Shown here one piece after another: positions 27,738-36,138 of a stretch of 64,000 nucleotides of DNA. This stretch comes from Clostridiales bacterium (GTDB lineage: Bacteria; Bacillota; Desulfotomaculia; Desulfotomaculales; VENG01): the NCBI GenBank assembly GCA_021736985.1, contig JAIPEW010000006.1:45560-109559 (forward strand). Direction: 5' to 3'. Made by a program: the position numbers and the translations under genes. Each line of letters opens with the position of its first letter. Within the stretch, counting starts at the first letter, position 1. The notes below the pieces were generated by a model that saw only the letters and a program-made list of their open reading frames with translations, made no database searches and had not been told where the DNA came from.

Positions 27738-28064
27738 GACAATCCAGTTGCAAGCGGTGGTACTTTTTATGTTCAAATATATGACTATACAGATAATCAA
27801 GAAATTTACTATAATGAATTAGCAAATGTGATAAGGACATTGGGGACAAAAGAGTTTGATGATGAATTTATAGTATCTACCACTGAGACCTTAGAACCTG
27901 GTCATCAATATGGATTTAATTTTGGGACAATTGCAGCTACAACCTGCCAAGATGCGCAAGAAGGTGCTGATGCGCGTCTATGTGATTGGGAAAATGATCA
28001 ATGGGAACCATCAGCTGGAGGCTATGGAATGTATATGTCAAACGTATCAATTGAATGGCAATAG
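27738..28064 (+). pseudogene. 3' remnant of a gene truncated by IS3
   Basis: The open frame continues from the IS right end for about 108 residues (VDNPVASGGTFYVQIYDYTD and on to NVSIEWQ) and then stops. It is polar, rich in Asp, Glu and aromatic residues, and looks like a beta-sandwich domain of a larger protein. The start and 5' part are missing and do not match the stub on the left of the IS. Function unknown. Confidence 0.6.
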
Positions 28065-28115
28065 TGATTTCAAAGCAGTATGGTACGACTTAAAATGAGT
28101 CTTTAATTGCTTTTG

Positions 28116-28152
28116 CAAGCCCTAAACCTACCTCAGGTAGGTTTAGGGCTTG
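28116..28152. terminator. 37-nt perfect hairpin behind the truncated gene
   Basis: Eighteen-bp complementary arms (CAAGCCCTAAACCTACCT and its complement) around a single C. There is no T tract on either side, so it may be a bidirectional 3'-end structure between convergent genes rather than a classical terminator. Confidence 0.6.
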
Positions 28153-28185
28153 ATTAATATAAGTAAAGGTAGTTATTATACTGTG

Positions 28186-28437
28186 TTATACCATCAGTAC
28201 CATAAAAAGAGTGATAATTAAGATTGTGCTATAACCAATGACAAGTACAAGAAATATTAATATAAATGATAAAAGAATACGTTTTCCTAGTTCACTGCTC
28301 TTTAGCCAGTTTAAAAAAGACTTATTAATGTTATTCTTTTTTTTATAAACTTCATATATGAGCCAAATAACCAAGAATAAGGTGCCTAATTGTGATAAGA
28401 CCATACTAAAAACAGAAATTAAATTATAAATTGTCAT
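28186..28437 (-). CDS. Small two-helix membrane protein
   Basis: An 83-aa protein with transmembrane helices at about 5-30 and 53-80 and a basic loop (YKKKNNINKS) between them. AAGGGAGG lies almost against the ATG. No family is recognised. It lies on the opposite strand to its island neighbours. Confidence 0.5.
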   Translation of the reverse strand: MTIYNLISVFSMVLSQLGTLFLVIWLIYEVYKKKNNINKSFLNWLKSSELGKRILLSFILIFLVLVIGYSTILIITLFMVLMV

Positions 28438-28689
28438 ACCTCCCTTCTATAAATAATTATAATATGGTATAAATACTAGTTAAATCACCTTTTTGTTTTT
28501 TTAAAACTTTTTTTAAGTAAAAAATATTGTATGAAAAAAAGTAGAATCTTGTCTCGCTAAGTTTGTTTTCCTGGTTTAAATATTATTAAATGGTAGTTTG
28601 TCGTCTTATAAATTGGACTAGTATTAGTAACTAACTACTACTATTTAGTAGTAATGATAGTTGTTGTGTTAACAGTTCTTCTAAGATGC

Positions 28690-28772
28690 CTTATACGAAT
28701 TAAAACCCCTATATATACCTAGTATAGATATATATAGCCCCCTGCTAAGGGGGTATTTTTTGTTCGTATAAG
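28690..28772 (+). repeat. Inverted repeat around a terminator, upstream of the recombinase
   Basis: CTTATACGAA (28690-28699) and TTCGTATAAG (28763-28772) are perfect 10-bp complements. Inside lie an AT-rich inner repeat and a C5/G5 terminator hairpin. The arms look like binding half-sites of a tyrosine recombinase, whose gene starts 18 bases later. The rest of 28438-28689 is AT-rich and holds only tandem TAGTA-like repeats at 28619-28660. Confidence 0.5.
28738..28761 (+). terminator. Terminator inside the recombinase upstream repeat
   Basis: CCCCC (28738-28742) pairs with GGGGG (28749-28753) and is followed by TATTTTTT. It could block read-through into the recombinase gene from the left. Confidence 0.75.
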
Positions 28773-28789
28773 TAAAAGGTGGGGTACAG

Positions 28790-29641
28790 GTGAAAATTTT
28801 AGATTCTTTCAAGTTATATTTAGAGGGGCAAGCTTTTTCATATCGGAGTATTTATATTTATATATCTACTGTGCGTCGTTTTATAAATTGGGCAGAAAGT
28901 ATTTATGGAGAATTTGATATTACTGCTGTAACACCATTAGATATTGCAGATTACCGGAGGTCCCTGGTAGATAAAGAAAGGAAACCTGCAACAATAAATC
29001 ACGCTCTAGATATACTATCAAGTTTTTTCTCCTGGGCTGTTACTCAGGGAATTATCCAATACGATCCTACAGCTGATGTAAAGAGAATGCATGAGCAGAA
29101 AAATGCGCCGCGCTGGTTGGCTCGTAAAGAGTTAGGAACCTTTGTAAGAACAGTGCAGAAATATGGTAAATCTCGTGATATGGTTATGGTTATGCTGCTT
29201 TTACATGCTGGTTTGCGTATTTCAGAAGCAGTATCATTAAAAATTGATGATTTGGTATTGAAAGAACGATCCGGGATAGTGAAAGTTTATGGAAAAGGTG
29301 ATAAATATCGCCAGGTACCTTTAAATATTACTGTTCGCCGAGCAATTAAAAACTATTTAATAGATTTAGAAGGAAAATGGTTATTTCCGGGACGGGAAGG
29401 TAATCATATGACAACCAGAAATGCTGAAAAAATCTTACTTAAATTTAGCTATTTTGCTGGAATTGATGTTACCCCGCATAAGTTACGCCATACCTTCGGA
29501 AAAATGCTTATAGATAGGGGGGAGAGCCTGGACCGGGTAGCTGCATTAATGGGACACAGTAATTTAAATACAACTGCTAAATATACGAAACCATGTATAC
29601 AGGACCTGGAGAAAGCAGTAGAAAGGTTGGCATGGGAATAA
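28790..29641 (+). CDS. Tyrosine recombinase/integrase (XerC/D-like)
   Basis: A 283-aa phage-integrase-family protein. It has an N-terminal SAM-like DNA-binding domain (about 1-85), and a catalytic domain with Arg in GLRISEA (about 146), Lys in GKGDKYR (about 174), HKLRH (about 233), His in GHSNLN (about 256) and Tyr in AKYTKP (about 265). All catalytic residues are present. The GTG start follows AAAGGTGGGG. It is likely the integrase of the decayed conjugative element, whose transfer genes follow, rather than the chromosomal XerC. Confidence 0.88.
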   Translation: MKILDSFKLYLEGQAFSYRSIYIYISTVRRFINWAESIYGEFDITAVTPLDIADYRRSLVDKERKPATINHALDILSSFFSWAVTQGIIQYDPTADVKRMHEQKNAPRWLARKELGTFVRTVQKYGKSRDMVMVMLLLHAGLRISEAVSLKIDDLVLKERSGIVKVYGKGDKYRQVPLNITVRRAIKNYLIDLEGKWLFPGREGNHMTTRNAEKILLKFSYFAGIDVTPHKLRHTFGKMLIDRGESLDRVAALMGHSNLNTTAKYTKPCIQDLEKAVERLAWE

Positions 29642-29656
29642 TTTTATTAAATTTTA

Positions 29657-29689
29657 GTCGCTCTTTTTATTGAGAGCGGCTTTTTATTT
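29657..29689 (+). terminator. Terminator of the recombinase gene
   Basis: GTCGCTCT pairs with AGAGCGGC (one G-T pair) with an 8-nt loop, followed by TTTTTATTTT. Confidence 0.8.
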
Positions 29690-29720
29690 TGAAGAGAGTT
29701 ATTAAGGAGGTAATAAAAGA

Positions 29721-30065
29721 TTGATAAAAAGATTAAAACGCTGCAACAAAAATCCTCCAGCAATACTGACGTTTTTACAATGCAGTCAAACTGATAATAA
29801 TTTACAGCCCGTAATTAACGCTGGAATACCAGAAATTACACCTGATCAAGTATTAACATTTATTACTGGAATAGTAACGCAATTTTATGATTTTGCAGCA
29901 GAGCTATCACCACAGGTAACACTGTTCATTTTTATAATAGGGGGGATTGTAGGGATATTTTTAAATGAAGCCAAAAAAGCAGTGCTTTGGGCAATCATAG
30001 GTATGCTTCTTATATTATGGGGCCCGCAGGTAATTAGCCTATTAAGTAATTTTACAATAAGGTAG
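29721..30065 (+). CDS. VirB2/TrbC-like small membrane protein
   Basis: A 114-aa protein with a basic N-terminus and two hydrophobic helices (about 64-82 and 86-107) separated by a short NEAKKA turn. It fits the layout of the pilin-like VirB2/TrbC subunits of conjugation systems, with a longer hydrophilic front. The TTG start follows AAGGAGG. The next gene encodes a second protein of the same design, as is usual in Gram-positive conjugative elements. Confidence 0.6.
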   Translation: MIKRLKRCNKNPPAILTFLQCSQTDNNLQPVINAGIPEITPDQVLTFITGIVTQFYDFAAELSPQVTLFIFIIGGIVGIFLNEAKKAVLWAIIGMLLILWGPQVISLLSNFTIR

Positions 30066-30080
30066 TCAGGGGGGGGTATC

Positions 30081-30437
30081 TTGAAATACAGTAAGGTTGT
30101 ACTTGTATTAATTTTTATTTGTCTTGTTACAGTAATTTTTCCTGAAATATCTCTTGCAGTTGAGAATCCAGATATAACTGCTGGATTAGAGCAGGTAGAT
30201 GCTAATACCCTTGCCAACAAAATTCTTAAAATTGCTCTTGGTGTAGGTGCTTTATCTGGTGTAGTAGCAGCAACAATCCTTATACTTCTAGGGTTTAAAC
30301 TTAAAACAGGAAATGAACGTACCAGGTCTGATACTAAAGAACATATTATGTATGTATTTATTGGACTTGGATTAACAGGGTTAGCTGTTTTAATTGTAGG
30401 ATTTTTTTCATTCCTTATTAAGGGAGCTGGAGCTTAA
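30081..30437 (+). CDS. TrbC/VirB2-family pilin-like protein
   Basis: A 118-aa protein with a signal peptide (1-27, cleavage after SLA), a polar stretch, and two transmembrane helices (about 52-73 and 90-113). This matches TrbC/VirB2 conjugation proteins. The TTG start lies 4 nt behind a run of eight G. Its stop is 2 bases before prgI, so the two were once co-translated. Confidence 0.72.
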   Translation: MKYSKVVLVLIFICLVTVIFPEISLAVENPDITAGLEQVDANTLANKILKIALGVGALSGVVAATILILLGFKLKTGNERTRSDTKEHIMYVFIGLGLTGLAVLIVGFFSFLIKGAGA

Positions 30438-30439
30438 GA

Positions 30440-30712
30440 ATGAGAGAATACCAGGTACCTTTTTCCACGCGTGAAGAAGAACCATTTATTTTTGGACTTA
30501 AAATCAGAGAAATGCTCTGGCTGGGAGGAGGCTTTTTTATTGGTCTAATTACAGCAGTTTCAGTATTTTTTATTATAGGAACTGAACTACAAAACCTTAT
30601 TATATGTCTGCCAGCTATTATCCCTTTTACGGCCGCTGGTCTGTACCTATCTAAAAAGAAAGTAAAAGAAGATGATGGGGCTACCAGGTCTGGTAAAAGT
30701 TATATACAGTAA
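30440..30712 (+). CDS. PrgI-family conjugation protein with a VirB4 scar at its end
   Basis: A 90-aa protein. Residues 1-77 are a complete PrgI-type (VirB3-like) protein: YQVPFSTREEEPFIFGL, two membrane helices and a KKKVKE tail. Residues 80-87 (GATRSGKS) instead match the Walker A region of the conjugative ATPase VirB4, which continues after a frameshift. A deletion has therefore fused the end of prgI to the middle of virB4. Confidence 0.7.
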   Translation: MREYQVPFSTREEEPFIFGLKIREMLWLGGGFFIGLITAVSVFFIIGTELQNLIICLPAIIPFTAAGLYLSKKKVKEDDGATRSGKSYIQ

Positions 30713-30795
30713 AAGGTATAACAGCCAGGTCTATGGCACACGAAATATGGACAGTAATTATAGACCCTGAAGGAGAATACAGATCGGGCCGGTAA
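30680..30795 (+). pseudogene. VirB4 ATPase fragment
   Basis: The reading GATRSGKS, then after a one-base shift YTVKGITARSMAHEIW and IIDPEGEYR, is the Walker A region and following strand of VirB4/TraC ATPases. Everything before the P-loop and after this stretch is gone. It reads directly into the TrbL remnant. Confidence 0.6.
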
Positions 30796-31444
30796 CACAA
30801 GGAATGGGAAATATAAATGCCAGTGGTTTTTATAATAATAAAAGTAATTTCGCCGGAAGTAGTACTGAAGGGACTTGGGGTAACCAGTCTTCTACTATGA
30901 TGGGGCAATCAACTAACAGTACGACAAGCATCAATTCAAGTAATGTGTCAGGTGCTGGAGGGCAGGTGAGTGAAGGGGGGAAAATAAATGGTGGCTATCA
31001 GATCAATGAGCATAGACTTGAAAGTTCACAAAATGGTCAGCGCAACATGAATGCCATTATAAATGCATCTGGCCAGGCTGGGGATAAAGCTTCCGGTGTA
31101 ATGTCAAAGGTCGGGGCTGCGTCATCTTTTCCAATTCCGGAAGTGCACCGATTGTAGCCGGTATGTATGGAGTAGCAGGTAAAGCTGCCGGAAGTTTAAC
31201 TGCTACTCCATATAATTTCGGGAAGGAAATCAAAAACCGTAAACAAAACGGACAGAATTTCTGGCAGGCAATGCAGGACATTACTGGAACAAATAGCAGG
31301 GTAGCGGCCACAACTCAGGCAACCACAGTACTTGCCATGTCGCCTTTAGGTAGCAAAGCTGCTGGAATGGGGAAACAGGCAACAGGGCGTGCGTTAAATA
31401 CTAATATGGAAGGTGGAAAAACATTAAATAATGCTTTAGATTGA
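30795..31444 (+). pseudogene. C-terminal remnant of a TrbL/VirB6-like protein
   Basis: A Ser/Asn/Gly-rich low-complexity sequence (MGNINASGFYNNKS, GSSTEGTWG) leads, after a one-base shift at a T run near 31127, into PIVAGMYGVAGKAAG and a basic, Ala-rich tail. This is the normal hydrophilic C-terminus of the polytopic TrbL/VirB6 channel protein; the membrane part is deleted. Ends at 31441. Confidence 0.55.
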
Positions 31445-31543
31445 ATATAAAGGTAATAAAGCGTAGTAATTAGATTAGAACCTACTACGTACCCTTGCAT
31501 GAATATTATTGTTGAGGATAATTCAAAAGTATTAGAAATACTG

Positions 31544-32053
31544 TCAGTTACTGTTTGGGGTTGTACCTACAATAGGTATTTTCTGCTTATTTATGTTATT
31601 CGGAAATAAGCTATCATCACCAATTTTTGTAATCATATAAGCAGTTGAGGCACCGAATAGAATATTCTCAAAGTAATTTATCCATGGTGTTACTGGTTTT
31701 TTACTTCGAATTTTTAAACCTAAATTTGAAACTAATCCTGCTATTCCAACCCAAGTTAAGCTGCCTATACCTGCTCCTTTAGTAATAGCATAGTCCTTGC
31801 CAGTAATAGAAAGGGCATAAGTAATAAAAGTTCCCGTTATTCCTGCATTAACAAAATTAGCTAACAACGATAGTGTTTGTCCAGCTGGAGTTTTAGCAGC
31901 TTTTTTAGTCAAAAAAATTTTTGAAGAAGATAATCCATAAGGCACATCGGTTATTCTATATTTGTAAAATAAGGCATCTGAAACTTGAAAGGGTATGGAA
32001 GTTACTATTCCACTAGTTGTACCCGCAATAATACGGTCATTTATTTTTTTCAT
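31544..32053 (-). CDS. Hypothetical membrane protein
   Basis: A 169-aa protein with three to four hydrophobic segments (about 8-24, 62-82, 93-111 and 128-142) and basic loops. No family is recognised with confidence. GGAGG (in CCTGGAGGATAATT) lies about 10 nt before ATG. It runs against the surrounding conjugation remnants and may belong to a different acquisition. Confidence 0.6.
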   Translation of the reverse strand: MKKINDRIIAGTTSGIVTSIPFQVSDALFYKYRITDVPYGLSSSKIFLTKKAAKTPAGQTLSLLANFVNAGITGTFITYALSITGKDYAITKGAGIGSLTWVGIAGLVSNLGLKIRSKKPVTPWINYFENILFGASTAYMITKIGDDSLFPNNINKQKIPIVGTTPNSN

Positions 32054-32059
32054 TTGTAA

Positions 32060-32197
32060 TTATCCTCCAGGTTCGAAAGTGTTAAAATTAGTTTTATCAA
32101 GAGTGGACCACCCTAAGAGGGTGAACACGGGCCAATATCCAATAGCACCTTCGATAATTTGTGATCCACCAATCCCTGCTAGTGTTGATTTTGCCAT
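32060..32197 (-). CDS. Possible small protein upstream of the membrane gene
   Basis: ATG at 32197 opens a 45-codon frame (MAKSTLAGIGGSQIIEGAIG and on to NTFEPGG) that ends 7 bases before the next start, where its last codons form the ribosome site of that gene. It has no strong site of its own, and the frame is open further to 32332. It may be a real short gene or the 3' remnant of one. Confidence 0.35.
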   Translation of the reverse strand: MAKSTLAGIGGSQIIEGAIGYWPVFTLLGWSTLDKTNFNTFEPGG

Positions 32198-32515
32198 GGT
32201 GATCAACGAAAAAGAGTAGGGAGCGTTATTAAAGAAACGCCTAATAATATACAAAAGATTGATCTTTTGGGCGACATTCTTTTTTATATATAATTTTTCT
32301 GTTATTATGAACCACCGCCTCATTAATCGCATTTACATAAATAACAATAAAGATTTAGTTTTATGGCTTTTTAAAATAATAACAGTTTTATTATAAATCA
32401 AAGTTAATATACTTATGTATTATATAGAGATGGAAATCCTCCTTATAAAGAGTTGGGTTTGTCAAATATTTATAGTATTAGCGTCACAGTTTAGGTGAAT
32501 TATTCATTACTTTGC

Positions 32516-32546
32516 GCCTTTCCTTTTTCTAGGAAGGCTTTTTTTA
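32516..32546 (+). terminator. Terminator before the truncated lytic-enzyme gene
   Basis: GCCTTTCCT pairs, with one bulge, to AGGAAGGC and is followed by seven T. Confidence 0.65.
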
Positions 32547-32558
32547 TGTGGGGTAGAT

Positions 32559-32717
32559 ATGAATACTGAAAAAATAGAGAAAGATGCTGTTGATAAGTCA
32601 AAAAAAATTATTAAATTATTATCTTATCTATTATTGAAGGTACTCAAACCATTTCTACCGTACATTGCAATAATTTTGATTATACTTAAAAAACAGCCGG
32701 CAAATTGCACAAAATAA
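32559..32717 (+). pseudogene. N-terminal stub of a conjugative lytic enzyme
   Basis: A 52-codon frame (MNTEKIEKDAVDKSKK, then a membrane helix LKPFLPYIAIILIIL) behind GGGGT. This resembles the cytoplasmic tail and membrane anchor that precede the M23/transglycosylase domains of conjugation proteins. The M23 domain lies 70 bases downstream in another frame, so the two are probably the ends of one deleted gene. Confidence 0.5.
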
Positions 32718-32785
32718 ATGGCAGAGGTTGGAGAATTGGCTAATCGAAACATATGAGCTAGAAAAGGACAACAGCATAGCAATGA

Positions 32786-33250
32786 CAAGGAGTGCAGTTT
32801 GGGAGGCCGGAAATAGTTATATTTAGGCGAGCAGAAAATGTTATCTGGCCGTTTCCCGGTTGTTATCGAATATCATCTCCTTTCGACCCCAGGTTCCACC
32901 CAATATTAAGGAAATGGAAAGACCATGAAGGTATAGATATTGCTGCTCCTGCAGGCAAAATTGTTGTATCAATTTCTTCAGGAATAGTAACTCATACTGG
33001 CTGGATTGATGGTTATGGGAAAACTGTTATTGTAAAAGATAATCGGCACCGTTATTTATTTGCACATTTATCATCTATAGCTGTAGATGAAGGTGAATCA
33101 GTAAGTCCAAATAAGAATGTTGGTAAGATTGATATAACAGGGAGAACTAATGGCCCTCACTTACATTTTGGTATTTATGATTTATGTAGAGAAAGCTGGA
33201 TAGATCCAATGCTTATACTTCAAGGGAAAAGGGGGGAGGTAAGGTTTTGA
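32786..33250 (+). pseudogene. M23-family peptidase domain, 5' end lost
   Basis: About 153 residues form a complete lysostaphin-type metallopeptidase domain. The zinc ligands are visible in HEGID (about 52-56) and HLHFG (about 128-132), and GRTNGPHLHF is typical. A GTG at 32792 has no usable ribosome site and the membrane anchor lies upstream out of frame, so the protein is probably no longer made correctly. In conjugative elements this enzyme opens the cell wall for the transfer channel. Confidence 0.65.
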
Positions 33251-33488
33251 ATGTTATGGTAGCTACTAGTATTGAAGCTTTAGATATTAAGTTGCTTAAA
33301 TTGTTACCTGAACTAGTATTGAATTGGCCGGTAATTGTTATAACCGTAATATATTAGAAAATATCATAAAAGAAACCGGTGCTGATACAGTCATATTGTC
33401 ACCTGTTTTAAGTGGAGATTATGATTTTGTATCACTGGTTTGCTCAGTTGTAACCAGTAAAATAAACTTAACAATTTTCAGCAAATAA
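33247..33488 (+). pseudogene. Frameshifted fragment, MinD/response-regulator-like
   Basis: TTG 33247 behind GGGGGGAGG opens MNVMVATSIEALDIKLLKLL. A one-base shift near 33320 leads to NCYNRNILENIIKETGADT and on to LTIFSK. The whole resembles the N-terminal receiver-like part of a TadZ/CpaE-type ATPase; the ATPase domain is missing. Confidence 0.4.
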
Positions 33489-33523
33489 CAATGAACACTA
33501 TTTACCATAAAGCACCTTTTTCG

Positions 33524-33554
33524 GTATGATTGAGCTGGAAATAATCAATCATAC
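33524..33554 (+). repeat. 10-bp inverted repeat upstream of the istA remnant
   Basis: GTATGATTGA and TCAATCATAC are perfect complements with an 11-nt spacer, ending 12 bases before the ATG of the transposase remnant. It may be a terminator or operator belonging to the IS21 element. Confidence 0.45.
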
Positions 33555-33566
33555 GGGGAGAGGTAT

Positions 33567-34401
33567 ATGAAACAAATAGAAAGGTTGCAAATGTACTTAA
33601 AAATTCAAGAATTAAAAAGATTGAATTTGAAAATTTCTCAAATCGCAAGGCATGTTGGAGTTAGTAGAAACACCGTCTACAAATATATTGATATGACACC
33701 AGAAGAATTTCAGCAATCCCTGGAGAGGCGAGGAACTAGAAAGAAAAAACTCGATGATTATCAAGATAAAATACTAGGTTAGCTAAAAAAATTCCCAGAC
33801 TTATCCGCAGCCCAGGTTTGTGATTGGCTACAAGAACAACACACTGAATTTGGTGTTTGCGAAAGAACCGTGGGTAACTTAGTTAAACCAGTTAAGAAAG
33901 GAGTATGCCATACCGAAAATCGCCTATATAAGAGAGTATGAAGCCATCCCTGACCCGCCTATGGGGTACCAGGTACAAGTCGATTTTAGTGAAGAAAAAC
34001 TTAAAGACCCTAATGGAAAATTACACAAGTTGTGGTTTATTGCCTTCGTGCTTTCTAACTCCCGGCAAAAATACGTAGAGTGGTTGGACCGGCCATTTAC
34101 CACGACAGATTTAATAAGAATGCATGAAAATTGTTTTCGATACTACGATGGTATGCCAGTGGAATTTGTGTATGACCAGGATCACCTCGTACTGGTAAGT
34201 GAAAATAGTGGTGACCTAATATATACCTACGAATTCGCATCCTACCAGCATCAAAGGGATTTTAAAATTTATATGTGTAGGAAAAGTGATCCGGAGAGTA
34301 AGGGACGCATTGAAAACGTAGTTGGTTATGTTAAGAAAAATTTTGCTAAATACCGTCCTTATTCCAACCTGGACAAGCTTAACGAACAGTGCTTGGATTG
34401 A
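33567..34401 (+). pseudogene. istA: IS21-family transposase IstA, broken
   Basis: The first 71 codons give a helix-turn-helix (ISQIARHVGVSRNTVYKYI). A TAG at 33780 interrupts the frame, which then continues (FPDLSAAQVCDWLQEQ). A shift near 33940 leads to the DDE core: Asp in VQVDFSEE, Asp in YDQDHLV and Glu in GRIENVVGYVK. The C-terminal third is absent. The element is dead: one stop, one shift and a truncation. Confidence 0.85.
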
Positions 34402-34424
34402 CTAAAGAGCACGGGAAACGGCAA

Positions 34425-34532
34425 GATGCATAACGCCACAAAAAAAATACCGGCCGAAGTAAGAATACCGGCAGCTTCTGAGATCCGCAGTGTTTTCATA
34501 TGCTGCTTTAACTCGGCATTTAGTTGTTGCAT
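34425..34532 (-). pseudogene. Possible istB start fragment, inverted
   Basis: On the minus strand, GGGGAG precedes an ATG (34532) that opens MQQLNAELKQHMKTLRIS, like the N-terminus of IS21 helper ATPase IstB. The similarity fades after about 25 residues. If right, the IS21 remnant has been rearranged as well as truncated. Confidence 0.3.
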
Positions 34533-34559
34533 GGCATCTCCCCGTTTACAATTTGTTCA

Positions 34560-35252
34560 TAGTCCATGGTATCCCTAACCTGGGGTTTAATTTTCTGTTT
34601 AAAGATATGGATCAACTAATGAAATCCCGAATAATTTTAAAAATGTTCTAGTGATCTGTACCAATGCCATGATAGAAAACAGCAATCCTTACAATAAAAA
34701 CTATGATATTTTCTGGAATTAATTTTATTACCGCTTAAAAGAACACGTGAATACTATAAAACCAATTTTAGATGATTTTTATGCTTATAAATTTTATACA
34801 CTGGGGAATTCAATACGCGCTAATCCTTATGCCAGAAAAACAGTCAAAACTGTCCAACAAAAAGGATTGAAGATAGTATTAACAACTAATCCTATCTTCC
34901 TCAAATCAGCAATACTAGACCGTATGAAATGGGCCAATATACATGACCTACAATGGGATTTAATAACCAGTTATAAAGAAATACATTTTTGTAAACCATA
35001 AACTGGTTACTTCAAAGAAATAAATGAAATATTAGGAATGGAACCTGAAAAATGTTTAATAATAGGCAACGATATAAAATGTGATCTGCCTTCTTCAACT
35101 ATTGGCATGAAGAGATATGTTTGGTTAACGATTACCTGGTTGAGGATTTTAATGATAAAAAAACGGAAATGCTCCCAAGCTGGACAGATTCAATAAAAGA
35201 ACTTGTTAATTTTCTGGATAATATTGATATTTACAAAGGAGTTGCTGTTTAA
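34560..35252 (+). pseudogene. HAD-family hydrolase, degraded
   Basis: Pieces of a Cof/gph-type phosphatase lie in different frames: FKNVLVICTNAMIEN near 34640, then NTIKPILDDFYAYKF to HFCKP (34747-34998, with the GLKIVLTTNP motif II region), a TAA at 34999, the MEPEKCLIIGNDIKCDL motif IV stretch, and after a shift near 35115 VNDYLVEDFND to IYKGVAV. Several stops and shifts make it nonfunctional. It marks the right side of the disturbed region, before adk. Confidence 0.7.
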
Positions 35253-35371
35253 GTAGTTCACGTAAGTTATATTTTTAATATCAGTCTCAGTTAATTAATG
35301 TAACTTTAATTATATCCGTATATAGGGCCAATTAGAAAAAAAGCAAGGTTATTCCCTCAAAAGCTTGTTTA

Positions 35372-35380
35372 TGCTATAAT
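35372..35380 (+). promoter_or_regulatory. Extended -10 promoter of adk
   Basis: TGCTATAAT carries a perfect TATAAT with the TGn extension; no good -35 box is seen. It lies 45 bases before the start codon. Confidence 0.5.
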
Positions 35381-35425
35381 AATTCCAAGTTTGTTATATT
35401 TTTAACATGCAGGGAGGGGATAGTT

Positions 35426-36070
35426 TTGAATTTACTTATTATGGGGCCGCCAGGTGCAGGTAAAGGTACACAGGCTGAAAAATTAATAAAACAGCTGGAC
35501 ATCACACACATTTCAACAGGGGACATGTTTCGAAATGCAATAAAAGAAGGTACCGAAATGGGGAAAAAGGCAAAAGAATTTATAGATCAAGGTAATTTGG
35601 TACCTGATGAAGTTGTAGTAGGGATGGTAAAAGACAGGCTTTCTCAGTCAGATTGTGAAAAAGGTTTTTTACTTGATGGATTTCCTAGGACACTTGATCA
35701 GGCAAAAGCTCTTGATCAAACGCTAGCATCACTAGGAATAAAATTAGACGGGGTTGTTAACATTTCTGTTCCAAGAGAAAAATTAATGGAAAGACTTACC
35801 GGTCGTAGAATTTGTCGTGATTGTGGTGCTAGTTTTCATGTGATTTTCAATAAACCCAAAGAAGAAGGAAAGTGCGACTCTTGCGGCGGAGAATTATACC
35901 AGCGCAGTGATGATAATGAAGAATCAGTTGGTAAACGATTAGATGTATATACTCAAGAAACGCAACCTTTAATTGATTACTACAAAGAAAAAGGTTTACT
36001 TGCAGACATAAATGGAGATCAAGAAATAACATCAGTACTAAATGACATACTAGCAGCACTGAAAAAATAA
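35426..36070 (+). CDS. adk: Adenylate kinase
   Basis: A 214-aa long-form adenylate kinase. P-loop GPPGAGKGT (residues 7-15), NMP-binding region [16 protein letters not shown] near 85, and a zinc-type LID with CRDC...CDSC (about 130-153), the Gram-positive form. It interconverts 2 ADP with ATP and AMP. It starts with TTG behind AGGGAGGGG. It stands alone, whereas adk in many Bacillota lies in the ribosomal-protein operon next to secY and map. A terminator follows directly. Confidence 0.96.
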   Translation: MNLLIMGPPGAGKGTQAEKLIKQLDITHISTGDMFRNAIKEGTEMGKKAKEFIDQGNLVPDEVVVGMVKDRLSQSDCEKGFLLDGFPRTLDQAKALDQTLASLGIKLDGVVNISVPREKLMERLTGRRICRDCGASFHVIFNKPKEEGKCDSCGGELYQRSDDNEESVGKRLDVYTQETQPLIDYYKEKGLLADINGDQEITSVLNDILAALKK

Positions 36071-36077
36071 GTAGGGG

Positions 36078-36104
36078 CCCCCGGTTACAGAACCGGGGGT
36101 TTTA
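36078..36104 (+). terminator. Terminator of adk
   Basis: Perfect 9-bp GC-rich stem CCCCCGGTT/AACCGGGGG with loop ACAG, followed by TTTT. Confidence 0.85.
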
Positions 36105-36138
36105 CATAAATGTAAATATAAACGGGAGGATGAATTTT

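Noticed and set aside
31995..32219. 74-codon plus-strand frame opposite the small island genes
   Set aside because: It is a shadow of the minus-strand genes, which have the better ribosome sites.
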